64,000 bases of DNA, taken from positions 186,001-250,000 of the forward strand of contig CAMRHE010000115.1 in NCBI GenBank assembly GCA_947044405.1. The letters run 5' to 3'. The position numbers and the translations under genes were made by a program. The notes beneath the pieces were generated by a model that was given only the letters and a program-made list of their open reading frames with translations, was not told the DNA's origin and made no database searches. The DNA comes from Leptodactylus fallax. Lineage: Eukaryota > Chordata > Amphibia > Anura > Leptodactylidae. Numbering within the stretch: position 1 is the first letter of the stretch; each line of letters starts with the position of its first letter. This document shows positions 11,162 through 22,766 of this stretch, one piece after another.

Positions 11162-11582
11162 TTAAGGGGGTTGTCGAGGAATTGGGACAGGTGTAACATT
11201 AAAAACATACTCACCTGTCCCCGGTGCTTAGTTGTCTGCCGCTGCAGTTTGGTTGTGTGCCGTGCCTTGGTCCCCGGAAGCCCTGCAGCCCATGTGACTG
11301 CTGTGACCTGTCATTGGCTTAAGAATTTGTCTCTGTATCACCGTTGACATCAGTCACATATGTCATTGGTCCCTCTCTAGCAACAGCTGAGGCTGCTAAT
11401 GGGTCTCAGCGGTCACCTGGGGCACAGGGCTTCTAGGGACCGAGGCATGGCCCACTTCCATTCTGTGGCAGTGGACAATGGAGTGCCAGGGACAGGCGAG
11501 TATGTTTTTTTTTTTTTTTTTTTATGTTACACCTGCTCTGGGCCCCTCTGTAGTTTATCCAATTCCTGGACAACCCCTTTAA
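11162..11582. mobile_element. TTAA-bounded foldback element FB5, copy 1
   Basis: TTAAGGGGGTTGTCGAGGAA at the left is mirrored by TTCCTGGACAACCCCTTTAA at the right. Inner arms pair ('ctcacctgtccccggtgc' with 'gggacaggcgagtat'). A T19 run follows the right inner arm at about 11504-11523. Three more copies are at 20478, 24430 and 47164. Confidence 0.8.
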
Positions 11583-11899
11583 GTCTGTGTGGGAAGGTGA
11601 CTGAGATTTACTAAACTTTCAAAAAGAATTAATGGATGTTGCAGGCCGTCAACTGTTTTCCAAATGTTCTTATTCAAGATTATGTCCCTCTGTGAGAATT
11701 ATGTAACTATATGTTGGTTACCCTCCTTGTGAGAACTCCACAACCACTAAGCACTTTGCCTTTTTGAAGTACAGTTGCAACCATCATTAAATGCCTTGCC
11801 TTTCTGTGAGTAAAAATTTTTGAGCTGTTCCACTGTCACAGGGCAAACAAACTCACCACACAGGTCACATGAGTATAATATAGGCACATAGATAGACAG
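11583..11899. other. Unassigned stretch
   Basis: Short direct echoes of 'gtgagaa' and 'actttgcctttt' at 11690-11810, otherwise nothing recognisable. Confidence 0.4.
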
Positions 11900-12376
11900 C
11901 ACTGTGCAAACGTCCTACGCAGATGTAAAAATGCTGCAAAGCAAGAATGCTTTCAGAAATAGAAATGTTAATAGTTTAATTTTGTCATTTAACAAAAAAA
12001 GTAAATAAAGAAAATAGAATCAAAATCCTATCAATATTTGGTGTGACCTTTGCCCTTTGGAGGAGGAGTCCTGGAAGTGATGATATGGCCCCCACAGAGC
12101 CCTGATCTCATCATCATCCAGTCTGTTTGGGATGACATGAAGAGACAGAAGGATTGGAGCAAGCCTACATCCACAGAAGATCTGAACTTAGATGTTTGGA
12201 ACAAACTCCCTGCAGAGTTCTTTCAAAAAGTGTATCTAGAAAAATTTATGTCATTTAGATTTCTCTTTTGTTCTCTTCATTTTGTTAGACAAAAATAATT
12301 TATTTACACTTGTATTTCAAAAAGCATTCTTACTTTGCAGCATTTTTTTCCACACCTGCCTAAAACATTTGCACCA
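11900..12376 (+). mobile_element. Tc1-like DNA transposon remnant, internally deleted, copy 2
   Basis: The left terminus CACTGTGCAAACGTCC is mirrored near 12340-12376 ('cacacctgcctaaaac', 'atttgcaccaca'), and the long arms 'aaatgctgcaaagcaagaat' / 'attcttactttgcagcattt' pair. The core at about 12085-12240 reads on the plus strand like the C-terminal Tc1 transposase segment (SPDL..IQSVWDDMKRQKDW, then a WNKLPAEFF block). The Glu expected to complete the DDE triad is Gln here, as in copy 1. It retains only the end of the transposase and is non-autonomous. Confidence 0.85.
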
Positions 12377-12494
12377 CACCACCCTCTTGTTGACCAGGTT
12401 ACAAATGCCTGTCAACTGTTCAATCACAGGAGGAGATGATCTTGGGGATAGCAGTGCTTGTTTCACTTACATGAGGATGCATTTGTTAGTGTTA

Positions 12495-12720
12495 TATAGG
12501 TACTCTGGCCCTATGTTGCGGAAACGCAGCTTTTTTTTGTTGCAGATTTTGCTGCAGTTTTTGGAGCCAAAGTCAAGAGTGTAATTAACAGAAGGGAGAA
12601 GTATAAGAACTTCTTATATATTTTCCATTCCTTTTGCAGCCACTCCTGAGACAGCAAAATCTGCAACAAAAAACACTGTTTCCGCAATGTGGGGCCTCAG
12701 CTTTAGGTCGAACAAGTTTC
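12495..12720. repeat. Palindromic repeat family D
   Basis: Left arm 'gcggaaacgcagc' and 'gttgcagattttgctgc'; inverted right arm 'cagcaaaatctgcaac' and 'tttccgcaatgtggggcc'. A complete non-autonomous palindrome. Confidence 0.75.
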
Positions 12721-12769
12721 GCATGAACCACAGCTTAAATTGGCTTAACATATGGTATAGAACACAGTT

Positions 12770-13110
12770 AGGCTAAGGCCCCCACATAGCGAGACACAGC
12801 TAAAGAATGCTGTGAAAAAAAAAGCAGCAGAAATGCACCACGTTTTTTTCTGCAGCGGTTTTCATTGTATTTTTGCTGAGTTTTTATCTGCAGATTTTTT
12901 TTCCTTTATTAAACCTATAGGGAAAACGTGAGTCTTTGTGCAGGTATAATTGACATGCTGCGAGTTTCAAAAATGCAGCTTTTCTGCAGCATTTTTTTTC
13001 TGCAATGTGTGGATGGGATTAGCCAGAATGTCATTCACTTTGCAGGTTCTGTAAAACACACTGTTTCCACAGTGGCAAAAATGCTTGGTGTCCGCAACAT
13101 AGGACATAGG
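12770..13110. repeat. Palindromic repeat family E (related to D)
   Basis: Begins 'ggctaaggcccccaca', ends 'aggacataggctgaggccc'. The interior has alternating 'ctgcag' and T-rich blocks and pairs loosely end to end. Confidence 0.5.
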
Positions 13111-13111
13111 C

Positions 13112-13310
13112 TGAGGCCCTACATTGTGGAAACGCAGCTTTTTTTGTTACAGATTTTGCTGCGGTTTTTTGAGTCAAAGTCAGGAGTGGATTGAGCAGAA
13201 GGTAGAACTATAAGAACTTTACCCAAAGGCTTTGGGTAAAAAAGAACTGGAGCAAAACCTGCAACAAAAAAAGCTGCATTTCCGCAACATGGGGCCTCAC
13301 TCTTAAGACT
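13112..13310. repeat. Palindromic repeat family D, second copy in tandem
   Basis: 'gctgaggccctacattg' and 'ttacagattttgctgcgg' at the left, 'cctgcaacaaaaaaagctgc' and 'caacatggggcctcac' at the right. It lies directly after a family E unit. Confidence 0.7.
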
Positions 13311-15130
13311 GCTAGGAACTTATCTATCCAATTTCTAACTCTCTAAGGCAAACACAACCGAAGTTATGTCCAAGTGAATGTGGCGTGTTTGTCTATGGAA
13401 AAACGTACACTGCACTGACACTCGCTTTTACACATTTTAACATTCAAAACACTGCAAAAATTACCCTTTTTTGCAAAAAGTAATGGTTTTGTAGAAAAAT
13501 TAGCCCTTTTTGATGACATTAGATAAACACTAGCCTTGCCTTTCATTTACTCAGGCCCTTCGACTTGTAAGTGCTACAGGCTTGTTGTTATTTAGGAGAC
13601 AAGTTTGTGGCTGTGAGCCAAGTTGAAAAGTGATGAAGAACTGGCTTTTCAAAAAAAAAATTAAAAATAAAAAATTATCCCTTTATGGGAGTAGATGTTA
13701 AATCAGATTTTTTTTTTTTTATGCCAACACTGTGGTACCAACAGTGTGGTATTATGGAATGTGATGAACCAGGCCACATGTCAGGCCAAGTGGTGGTAGC
13801 TGTGGAAACATGAGTAGCATTGCGGTATGGACTAATATGATGGGCCTGGCCGCAGGACATGTCTGGCTGAGAGGTGAGACTTTTTTCAGATTAGTGCAGG
13901 CTCCAAGAGTGAAAAAAAAACTTTAAAATAAAGGAAATTTTTTTTCAGATTAGTGCAATCGAAATCAAATCAGCGTTTTAATGTAAGAACAGTAGTTTGT
14001 AAAATTATTTAGTAAAAAAACTATGTTTAGCACTCAGTATACAGATGAAACTGCTCTATTGCACAACAAACTTAGATAAAGTTAGATTATTTGGCAATGA
14101 ATGGGTTAACTGTCCTTTGTCTCTATTTCGGTAGGCTGCTGCTGTCAGGCTCACAACAGCACAAATCTTCTCGCTCAGTTCATCCTATCTATGATTTCTA
14201 TCACTAGTCTGCCAGTAAATCTGACTAAACTCTCCTATCCTAGGATTATCTAGCTGTACTACAATTTGTAAACTTCACAGTACTCAATGCTCTGTATCAT
14301 GCAGTGAGATGAATAACAGATCCATCCTCACATCCACCTTCACTGCGATGCCTGGTGTTCATGTCCACGGTACCTTATATACTGTATATGACATCAGCAC
14401 TGTAGGTGTCCACCTACCACTGGCTATTGGCTGAGAGTCTGTCAGGTGGCAGCAGAACATCACAGTGATGTCTGCCTCTTCTGTATTTTTCCTGCGCAAT
14501 AAATGTGGTAGTGGCTATTTTAGTTCATTCAAGATGAATTTCCCTTTGTTTGTTTCATCTTAAAACCAAACAATTTGGAATATTTGGGTCGAACGAGGCT
14601 TGTGATAAATTGGTTCACCCATCTCTAACTACAACAAAATAATACATTCATTTTTTTATAGCTGAGAAATGGACATTGTCGTGTGAATAAGGGATAAGTG
14701 GATTTGTAATATATGGCAGATTTATTAATGGTGGAAACCAGTTTTGGCACGAAAAAATGTAAGCCTCTATTCACACAAATAATGTTACCATCACAAGGCT
14801 ACATTAATATCATAACATTTGAATTGGGATTCTCATATGACCAATTCATTTTAATGGACTGTTAAAAAATAGGACATCTTATCTTTGTCTGTTTTCACAG
14901 ATCCCTCAGTAGACTCTGAGGGAGTCTATGAGGGATTCATGAAAAGGGTGTCCCACAGATGAAGGCCCATGTTTCATCATGGTTATCTGAATATGTATTA
15001 GGCATAAGGTGCAGAACTGCGTCACGTCGATTACATAGTGTAATACACCTGGTATGTCTATTGATTGCCTTGTCTAACTTTACCCTGTCTAAATATTAGA
15101 TAAAATTAGTAAATTTGCCCTATTGTGACA
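13311..15130. other. Unassigned non-coding stretch
   Basis: AT-rich sequence with several A/T homopolymers (13650-13720, 13910-13945). A short palindrome 'ccctcagtagactctgaggg' with a neighbouring 'gagggattcatg' lies near 14902-14941. No exon or known repeat identified. Confidence 0.4.
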
Positions 15131-15700
15131 AGCCTCATTCTGAGAACAATTCAGCTATCTCTGTAATTCGTGATAACCCTTAAGCAACCACATGTATTAT
15201 CTCCGAATTTCCTATTTGAAAGTAAGTTTCCTAAACTAGGTAACCTTTTTAAGCATTTTATAGAAGTTCACAAATCACCTACACCGAAGATTAATGAGAT
15301 CTACAAGGATTTACGACTCTTCATGTTATCCTTTACGATGTGATATATTCGAACCAAGATAAGCAGGTGTCAATACCTCTCCACAGTAAACTTCCCAATC
15401 CACCCTAATAAAAAAATCTCCATGAACTTAACAGATAAGAACAATTCTTACTACATATTAGCAATCAGAAGGAAGGCAATACCCAAAAAGGTTAATCTTC
15501 GCAGGAGGAAATTGCGCTGTTCAACTCCGAGAGACTCGCTGATTGCAACTGGTTATTAACATTGAAAAATAATTTTGTTGGATCGCTGCCCTAACTTCAG
15601 ACTGACTGCTCACAAATTGTTCTCTGCAGCAGGCGTGAACTTTGCCGTTCGCGGAAGGGTCTTTTAAGTTTACGGAGAAGTTTTTTTTTTTTTTTTACCT
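15130..15700. other. Candidate conserved non-coding element
   Basis: A long complex block without repeat signatures ('ggaggaaattgcgctgttc', 'ctgcagcaggcgtgaac'). It does not code and ends at a T16 run at 15678-15697. Texture-based call. Confidence 0.28.
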
Positions 15701-16110
15701 TGTGCCAAAGATAACAATCTTCTCCACCTATTAAATATGCCAGGGAGTAATTACTTCAACAGTAAACAATTCAAAGTCTAATCAAAGCGAGTGAGAAGCA
15801 AATTAATGTGTCCACCGCGTGCAATACTCCGATGCTCAGCAGTAATTAAACCTGAGAACAGGAAGGGTGGATGAAAGAAAGGAACAGTGACCTCCTATTA
15901 ACCCTGTGCTGGCAAAGTCCATCCAAAAGAAGTTGATTTTTGACACATAAAAACAGCCCCTATGTGCTCGCTATTATTCTCAATATTTATGGCCTCATTA
16001 AAAATCCCTTAAAATATTAATTCATAATTAGTCATAGACTCAGTTAAAATCTGCGTTGAAATCTTCATTGCAAATTTTGTCTTATTTGATGGAAAAAATA
16101 GTATTACATG
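15701..16110. other. Candidate conserved non-coding element
   Basis: A dense mix of 'caaattaatgtgtcc', 'cagtaattaaacctg' and 'ttaattcataattagtcat' homeodomain-type cores with complex sequence between them. No open frame. One of the strongest enhancer-like textures in the window; conservation untested. Confidence 0.35.
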
Positions 16111-16249
16111 TAGTGCTATTATTTCAAAATGATGGACACCTCTATAGAGCCTGATGGATCCTATTATACTGTAAGCCAAGGGGGTCCTGTTGGGTAACCT
16201 TGGTGTATGTTGTGTGATTGTTCCAAGACTTCAAATTTTTTTCACTGCT

Positions 16250-16345
16250 AGGCTATGTTCACACTAGAAAGATAGCAACGGACGTTAATGGTAGTAAAGT
16301 AATGGTCACAGACAGAGTCCCTTCTGTCTTTGTCCGCTCCCCTTG
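16250..16345. repeat. Palindromic repeat family F, partial
   Basis: 'aggctatgttcacactag' opens the block, the typical left end of family F. The right arm is not found. Confidence 0.45.
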
Positions 16346-16619
16346 ACTATAAAGTAAAAAACATGATGGACACTTTCTTCTTGAATACAGCCAACACTCG
16401 ATGGAGGGGGTTCCATCTGCATATGTCTTTTAATGCCGTTGCTCCTATTCTGTGACAGATAACAGTAACATACATTAAATAAGTATATGAACCAAGAGTG
16501 GATCTTTGTGGGATCTCGGTTAGAGTTAAAACTCTATTTGCACTAGCTGGGGTGGAGTCAGCACCTAGAAAGATTGGCAAGTGCCAAAGCCGCTGCTGCT
16601 TCCTGTTCTGTATATCGAG

Positions 16620-16765
16620 CAGGAGAATACAACAGTGTTTCCCAACCTTTATCACACTCAAGGCACCCTTAGAAAAAAAAATTCCCTTGGGGTACCCCTA
16701 GCAAATAATTTTTACCAAAAGACAAAAAATGTCCTAAGGGTACAGATAATGTTTCATAAGAGCCA
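16620..16765. repeat. Degraded repeat fragment
   Basis: 'cagtgtttcccaacc' and 'ttggggtacccctag' look like the edge of a dispersed repeat, with no second copy in the window. Confidence 0.3.
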
Positions 16766-17000
16766 GGCTGGGTTCACATCTGCGTCTGCTGTACGTTCGG
16801 GGTTTCCGTCCCCAAATCTGCTTAAAAAATGCAAGCAGGACTTTTCTCTCCGCATTTTTCCACCTTTTTTTAGTCTAAGAGGTTCGCAGGTTTCCGTAGG
16901 TAACTGCTTTTTAAGCGGATTAGATTTCCGTTCTTCGGTTCCCCAAGCAGACCCAAAGAACGGAAACCCGAACGCAGGTGTGAACCTTGCGTCATCTTGC
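16765..17000. repeat. Palindromic repeat family F
   Basis: Left arm 'gggttcacatctgcgt' and 'gttcggggtttccgtcc'; right arm 'gaacggaaacccgaacgc' and 'aggtgtgaacct'. 'aggacttttctctccgc' in the loop is shared with copies at 17965, 29388 and 53715. Confidence 0.7.
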
Positions 17001-17533
17001 CAACCAGAGTGTTATAGGTCCCTGGTAGGTTTTCAAGGCACCCCATCGAGAAGTGCTGATCTGCACAGGTGCTACATGTACATGCATTCCATGTAGATTC
17101 TGTTCCTACACAGGTTTAGAAGAGAACTTGATGTATAAGTAATTCTTACACCTGCGGCATGGGAGGCAAAAACATCAAAAGTGAGCCATAGGCTCAGCTG
17201 TTGTCTATGAGAGGATTTTTGCAGCCTAACCTTCAATTGTATTCTTCTTCACAGATATAATGTACTAATATATGCAGATATATCTGTATATACCATTACA
17301 TTGTCAGTGAAAGAAAAAGATGAAAATTAAAAGTAAGAATTTTTATTTGGTAATTAAAAAGAAATAGTGCAAGTTATTACAAAACAGTAAATAACACGGA
17401 CATATGTGATATCCTGGTAATTGGATTGGATAAACCCATACGATACAGTGAGCTATGTTGTTTATGATGATTGTTAAATTATGCAAAATTAAAATGTTGC
17501 AATTTATTTTTTTTTTCTGCTTTTTTTTTTTAG

Positions 17534-17563
17534 AAATGACAAGAAGAAAACTGCGGCAAAAAG
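17534..17563 (+). other. Candidate 30-nt microexon
   Basis: A long T-rich tract (17502-17531) ending in TAG is followed by 30 nt and then AAG|gtaatc, a good donor. The length is a multiple of three. Two frames are open: one gives NDKKKTAAK, the other starts at an ATG and gives MTRRKLRQK. Upstream 'gttaaattatgc' could hold a branch point. No protein family is recognised and no partner exon was found, so this may be chance. Confidence 0.22.
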
Positions 17564-17964
17564 GTAATCTGTTCCACTATTAGCGGGTATTAGACTGGGG
17601 CTACTTTGTGATTTTAAAATGCTACCTTAGGTTGTTGTGGTCACAACTCTCAGCCAAAAAGAGGTCAGTTTACAAATTTTTTTTTAAGACTGAGAGCAGC
17701 AGTCACTCCAGTCCCATTCATTTATATTACTTGCGATGTTGCAAGGTGACATAGCAACTTATATTGTTGTTAAAACACCATCTAGGGGTGAATATGGTTG
17801 AGACATGAGGGGACCCACTGTAACTCTGTCGCTCAAGGACCCACATAAAGTTAGAGCCAGCCCTGCACACCAGCATCATGGCCTCCCCTATGGCTTGAAG
17901 ACAGATGTAAAATAGACCCAAAATAATCTGCTTTGGAATAGATTTCAATAAATTCTGTCACATT
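17564..17964. other. Unassigned stretch
   Basis: No exon or recognisable repeat beyond the candidate microexon just upstream. Confidence 0.4.
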
Positions 17965-18180
17965 AGGTTCACACTAGCGCTGTGGTCTCTGTCGTTCATG
18001 TCCACCAGGGACCTGAACTTAAATAGCAGTTACACGTGGACACTGGTGGTCCCCATTTGGATTTTTTCTGAAAGTGGCCAAGAAAAAAAAAAGTCCTCCA
18101 TGCAGGACTTTTCTCTCCGATGATTTTCAGAGGTTTCTGAGATGGCGTCTTCAACAAAGAACCCAGTCTTAGCTGTTTAG
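17965..18180. repeat. Palindromic repeat family F
   Basis: 'taggttcacactagcg' start and 'caggacttttctctccg' in the loop. The right end is diverged. Confidence 0.55.
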
Positions 18181-18469
18181 TTGTAAAGTATAGTGGGTTC
18201 TGAGGAAGAATAAAGTAATAAGTTTATATTGAAGGAAAACGGTTGCTCTAGCGCCACCTTTTGGAAAGGTAGCTTTCTTTAGATAATGCCTGGCTTTCAT
18301 GAAATCTAGGGATTCAGTCCTGGGATGACCTGGGACTAAAGCCAAACCAAAATATCTACTCCATCATGTGTTTGGGTTTCTTTCACTAGATAGCATAAGA
18401 ACAAAAGAATCCTAATGGAAAGACCGAGACCAAGTGCGAACAGAGCCTAGACTGTTAGTTCACATATCT
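18181..18469. other. Short unassigned stretch
   Basis: Nothing recognisable. Confidence 0.4.
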
Positions 18470-18690
18470 GAAATATTCTATCCTTAGAACATCAGATCTG
18501 TGTGGGTCCAACACCTTCCACTCTCACGATCAGCTTCTGCTACTGTTGGAATTGCACAGCATATGGTGCGTACAGTTTCCTTTGCTGTGTAGCTGCCAAG
18601 CTGGGGTACTGCTGCCCACCTCAAATTCAAGCAAGTGGGAGCTGAGCTGCAACAGTATTTGGTGTATTTTCAAGAAGAAATAGGAAAATG
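18470..18690. repeat. Diverged family A copy
   Basis: 'attctatccttagaacatc', 'ccaacaccttcc' and 'gagctgagctgcaacagt' occur in the family A order. Strongly mutated. Confidence 0.45.
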
Positions 18691-18734
18691 TTTTTTTACC
18701 TAGCGATATAATCATCTAATAAAATATACAATTG

Positions 18735-19280
18735 TTAGTTAATTATAGGCTTCCAATCTCCGGCGTAATTGCTTTTGGAATAGTTTGAGGAAATTTTTGA
18801 TATGTTTGGATTGCAGTAACAATCCTGATCATTATCTGTAATTGGGGTGTAAGCCAAATGAGGTTGGCATATAATGACTCCTACTATACAATACCTTATA
18901 CAGATTATTAGTGTTTCTGCAGAACAGCCCTTGAAGAAGGAAGAGCTCAGCTGGACAGGGTCATTAGGTGCTCTCATGGATGAAAAGACGTATAGGAAAT
19001 GAAAACTCGCAGCATTAATGTGACCCCCTTTGTAATATTTGTCCTATACAAATATATTTCAAGAAGTTACAAGTCCACAAAAGAGAACAATTATTATTCA
19101 GCAGTAAATTTCTTGTACGCAAGTTGTATGAGATTGCCTATATCTGCACATCACAAGACTGCCCTCGTAAACTTATTACCAAGATTTCCGTGCGCATCAG
19201 ACAGTGCAGGGATGTCAGGTAAATGCTATTTTCTGACTTGGTATTTCATTTCATAAGAATTTCATTACATTGTCTCTCTA
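18735..19280. other. Candidate conserved non-coding element
   Basis: Over 500 bp of complex sequence without repeats, including 'ggcgtaattgcttttgg', 'ctgatcattatctgtaattg' and 'gcagcattaatgtgacc'. The 85-codon frame at 18999-19256 shows no domain. Texture-based call. Confidence 0.33.
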
Positions 19281-19630
19281 GTTCTCTTGATATTGGCTTG
19301 GAACTCAGCAAAAAAACAGCATTCCCTTTTGAGTGTTTACTGGGTTTACATCCCCTACAATACTCTATCGTCTAGAGGGATTAGGGGAATAAGTTTAGTC
19401 ACTAAAGTACATTTCTGTAACGCATCTATACACAGAGACCAAATATGGGAACATCTTCGATACATATCAAAACTGAAATCCCAAATAATAGGACATGTTA
19501 AGCCCCATCTAGGCATTTGAGAAACCTAAAAATTGTCCCATATGGTGCAAATTAACATACACAATGCAACTCTTTTGGTCCAGGTTTTGGGACAGGGTCT
19601 AAATACAATTCTAAATTTTATTCAGAATTT
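19281..19630. other. Unassigned stretch
   Basis: No exon or repeat recognised. Confidence 0.4.
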
Positions 19631-19639
19631 GATTGCCAA

Positions 19640-19765
19640 GATGGGGCAGCATTGTGGCTCAGAGGTTAGCACTGTTGCCTAGCCATGTGATTAAGGGCAA
19701 CATCTGCCCTTAAGGGAGTTTGTATGTTCTCCCCGTGTTTCCACATGCCAACGTAATATACTGAT
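19640..19765 (+). repeat. tRNA-derived SINE-G, 5' part
   Basis: 'ggcagcattgtggctcagag' with an A-box-like 'tggctcagaggttag', then 'gtatgttctccccgtgt'. The tRNA-like head and start of the body on the plus strand; the tail is absent. Confidence 0.65.
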
Positions 19766-19799
19766 AGGTAAATGAATTTTCTGTAAAAACAACTGACCA

Positions 19800-19925
19800 T
19801 TTTGGATGTTGGGGATGAGCACCTGTACAGCAGTCTCTGACTTACTGACCCCTACTCTACAAAGCTCCTTGCACTTTGAGTCCCTGCGACAAAAAGTGTA
19901 TTAGAAATGTTTGTCATTGTCATGA
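19800..19925. repeat. Short dispersed repeat J, copy 1
   Basis: 'ggatgagcacctgtacag', 'cactttgagtccctgcg' and 'aaatgtttgtcattgt' recur in inverse orientation at 37200-37345. Class unknown. Confidence 0.5.
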
Positions 19926-19979
19926 TTTAGTCTCACTCAATGGCTGAGCTGAAGTGCTGGATAGTTCCTTTCTAACTGT

Positions 19980-20125
19980 AAGGTGGATTCACACTTGCGC
20001 TGGTGTCTCCATAAATTTCCATGTGTCACCACTTTTTAAGCGGATAGGGTCTCTGTCCTTCAGGTCCTCATGCGGACCTGAATGACTGAAACCTGAACAC
20101 TAGTGTGAACCTAGCGTGGCTGGCC
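19980..20125. repeat. Palindromic repeat family F, short copy
   Basis: 'gtggattcacacttgcgc' at the left and 'cactagtgtgaacctagcg' at the right, with 'ttttaagcggat' inside. Confidence 0.6.
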
Positions 20126-20418
20126 ATATACCTTGGATATATGTTTGTCAGAAATGCACTGAATTCATATTGTGCCTCTTAATAACTTGACATCTTGTGA
20201 CAGGATATCACATTACTTTAAAAATGTGGTCATCTCTTGAAACACATATGTGGGCATGCTCATCCAAGAGAAATGGTAAGGAAATGGTAAGGAGTCAGAT
20301 GATGTGACTACCAATTGATTACATCTCCTCTCTTGACTCAGAAGAGAATGTAAAAATAGTTTTTTACTATAATATGAGTGGCGCCAGGATATTGCTGCTC
20401 TGGGTTGTGATGTTGTGG

Positions 20419-20470
20419 TTAAAGGGAGTGTGTCACCAGGGTGAAGCATATTAAACCAGCAACAGGCTCA
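20419..20470. repeat. Half of foldback element FB8
   Basis: TTAAAGGGAGTGTGTCACC followed by 'agggtgaagcatatta'. It is interrupted almost immediately by the FB5 copy at 20478. Confidence 0.5.
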
Positions 20471-20477
20471 ACTGTAT

Positions 20478-20876
20478 GTAAAGGTGTTGTCCAGGCAAAA
20501 TTGGTCAATCCCTTTAACTTTTAAATAAGCCAGGGGCAGTAAAAAAAAAAAAAAAAAATGCATGCTCACCTGTCCCGATGCTCTGGTGTCCTCCCGGCGC
20601 GTCCTGGTTCTTCTGCTCCAGCAGCTTCTCCTGGGTCTCTTCTGGAGTTCCACTGAAGCTGCTGATTGGCCTCAGCAGTCACGTGACCACTGAGGTCAAT
20701 CAGCGGCTTCAGCGGAACTCAGGAAGAGACCCGTTCAGCAGAAGGACCGGAACGCGCTGGGAGGACACCACAGCATTGGGGACAGGTGAGTATGAATTTT
20801 TTACATTTCTGTCAATGCCCCCAGCTGATTTTAAAGTTAAAAGGGTTGTCCATTTTTGCCTGGACAACTTCTTTAA
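20478..20876. mobile_element. TTAA-type foldback element FB5, copy 2
   Basis: 'aaggtgttgtccaggcaaaa' at the left pairs with 'ttttgcctggacaac' near 20854-20870, closing at TTAA (20873-20876). Inner arms 'gctcacctgtcccgatgc' and 'ggggacaggtgagtatg', then 'agctgctgattggcctcag' with 'tgaggtcaatcagcggct', make a nearly full-length hairpin. Confidence 0.8.
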
Positions 20877-21119
20877 TACTAACCGATGTATTCTTATAGC
20901 AAGTAACACTGAACAGTGTTGTCTGCTAGATACTCACAGTGTACCATTTCAGTAGGTGGAGTAGTTGGGCATCTAAGAAATGGGCAGCAACTGATACATT
21001 TCAGAGACCAGGCACATATTGAAACCCCTGCCTTGCATGTTAAAGAATCTTGTCCCATCTCTATTTATATATACCATAATACACATAACAAAGCATGATG
21101 ATATGTGAATTTGCCGCAC

Positions 21120-21480
21120 TATTGTTTAGGGAAACTTTTCTTATGCCACAATTCATCACGCTCTAAACATGGCTAATTGGGTTTATTAGAACAATAAGAA
21201 GCCGAACCATAAATTACGGCATACAGAGCCCTCATTCTTCCCTCTCCTGCCGCTAACAAACATCACAGATGATTTTGGCTGCCCTTCTTCCCAGATTTGC
21301 AGGTAAAAGGTTATTTAAGTGCTTTATATGAATTAATACCTCATTAACTGACCTGGTAATGACAATCATTATATCTGTAAAAGTGCTAGAGCTGTAGCTA
21401 ATGCTCTGACAGGTGATGCCCTCTAACAGGGACACTGCCCAGGGCTATTTTTTGCCAGAGGGAATTGTTTTCAAGTTATA
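21120..21480. other. Candidate conserved non-coding element
   Basis: 'catggctaattgggtttatt', 'gaattaatacctcatta' and 'aatgacaatcattat' lie in a complex block with no repeat signature and no coding frame. A strong enhancer-like texture; untested. Confidence 0.35.
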
Positions 21481-21949
21481 CATAAGTGTAACACTTTTGT
21501 GCTAAAATGACCGCACGTTTTATTTTTATCACAAAATTATTTTCAATTTATTGTGTACAATAAATACACAGCGGAGACCTTTATGTACTATGGAGAATAC
21601 AAAAGACCATCTAGAAATACAGTACACGTTCTTATAACTATGATGCAGCACGCTCATCTATCTTTCACCAGGACACCAGGTAATAAAGTCATAGGAATCA
21701 TTGTTAAAAATATTCAGAAGGGCTTGGGCATACAGAATGTAATGGATTTTTTTAAAAGCACCAGTTGTGTAAGTTAAACGCAAATTAAAACTGCCACAGC
21801 GTGTAGTCCAATGAACATGTGATACAAGATATTTGTATTCTCATTAGTATAACGAATTGTCATGTAAGACCCTCCGATGTATACATGAGACCTCAAAATT
21901 CTCAAAATGAGCATGTAAAATAGGGCACCGCACAATACAGAACTCTAAG
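21481..21949. other. Unassigned stretch
   Basis: The 74-codon plus frame at 21553-21777 has no domain signature. No repeat recognised. Confidence 0.4.
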
Positions 21950-22175
21950 GCTAAGGCGCCACACTGCAGAGACGCAGCATTTTCTGTTGCAGATTTTGCT
22001 GCGATTTTTGAGCCAAAGTCAGGAGTGGATTAAACAGAAGGGAAACATCTTAGAGCTTTCTTTATATTCTCCATTCCCTTTCAAGCCACTCCTGACTTTG
22101 GCTCAAAAAACCACAGCAAAATCTGCAACAAAAAAAACGCTGCGTTTCTGCAACGTGGGACCTTAGCCTTACATT
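21950..22175. repeat. Palindromic repeat family D
   Basis: 'gctaaggcgccacactgc' and 'ttgcagattttgctgcga' at the left, 'gcaaaatctgcaac' and 'caacgtgggaccttagcc' at the right. 'gccaaagtcaggagtgg' and its inverse flank the loop. Confidence 0.8.
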
Positions 22176-22714
22176 GTATTAGGGCATAACTATAGAGCAT
22201 AGATAGAGTTTATGCCACTGCCAAAACATAAAGATCAAAATTTTAAAAATTACCATGCTGTTTTTTTTTTAAATAAAATTGAAAAATAATGTAAAAAAAG
22301 TATATAAAAAACACTAATACACAATTTTTTCATTAACTAAGGGCCCATTCAGATGACATTTTTGCATTTGACAAAACACTTTTATCAAAATTATAGTAAT
22401 AGACTACTTTTTTTGTGGCCATCAAAAAAAATGGACAGAAACGACGGTAAGGAGCCAGAACAAAGGAAAAAGCAATATTGTTTTTAACATTAGAATCTAT
22501 GTTCCCCAATGTGTTTTTATAGCAGATTTTTTTTGTACAAAACCATTTCCATCAAACTACAAAAACACGATTTGAATGAAACCTTACATTTATTACATAT
22601 AAGTCCCAAGTCAAAACATAATATAGACATACAGTATTTAATATCCCTGCTACAATAGCAACCTGTATCAGGAATAAAAATAAATACAATGGTGATTTTT
22701 TTTTCAACATAAAA

Positions 22715-22766
<52 letters not shown>

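Noticed and set aside
16581..17096. 171-codon plus frame
   Set aside because: It runs through a palindromic family F repeat and a repeat fragment, and has no recognisable domain.
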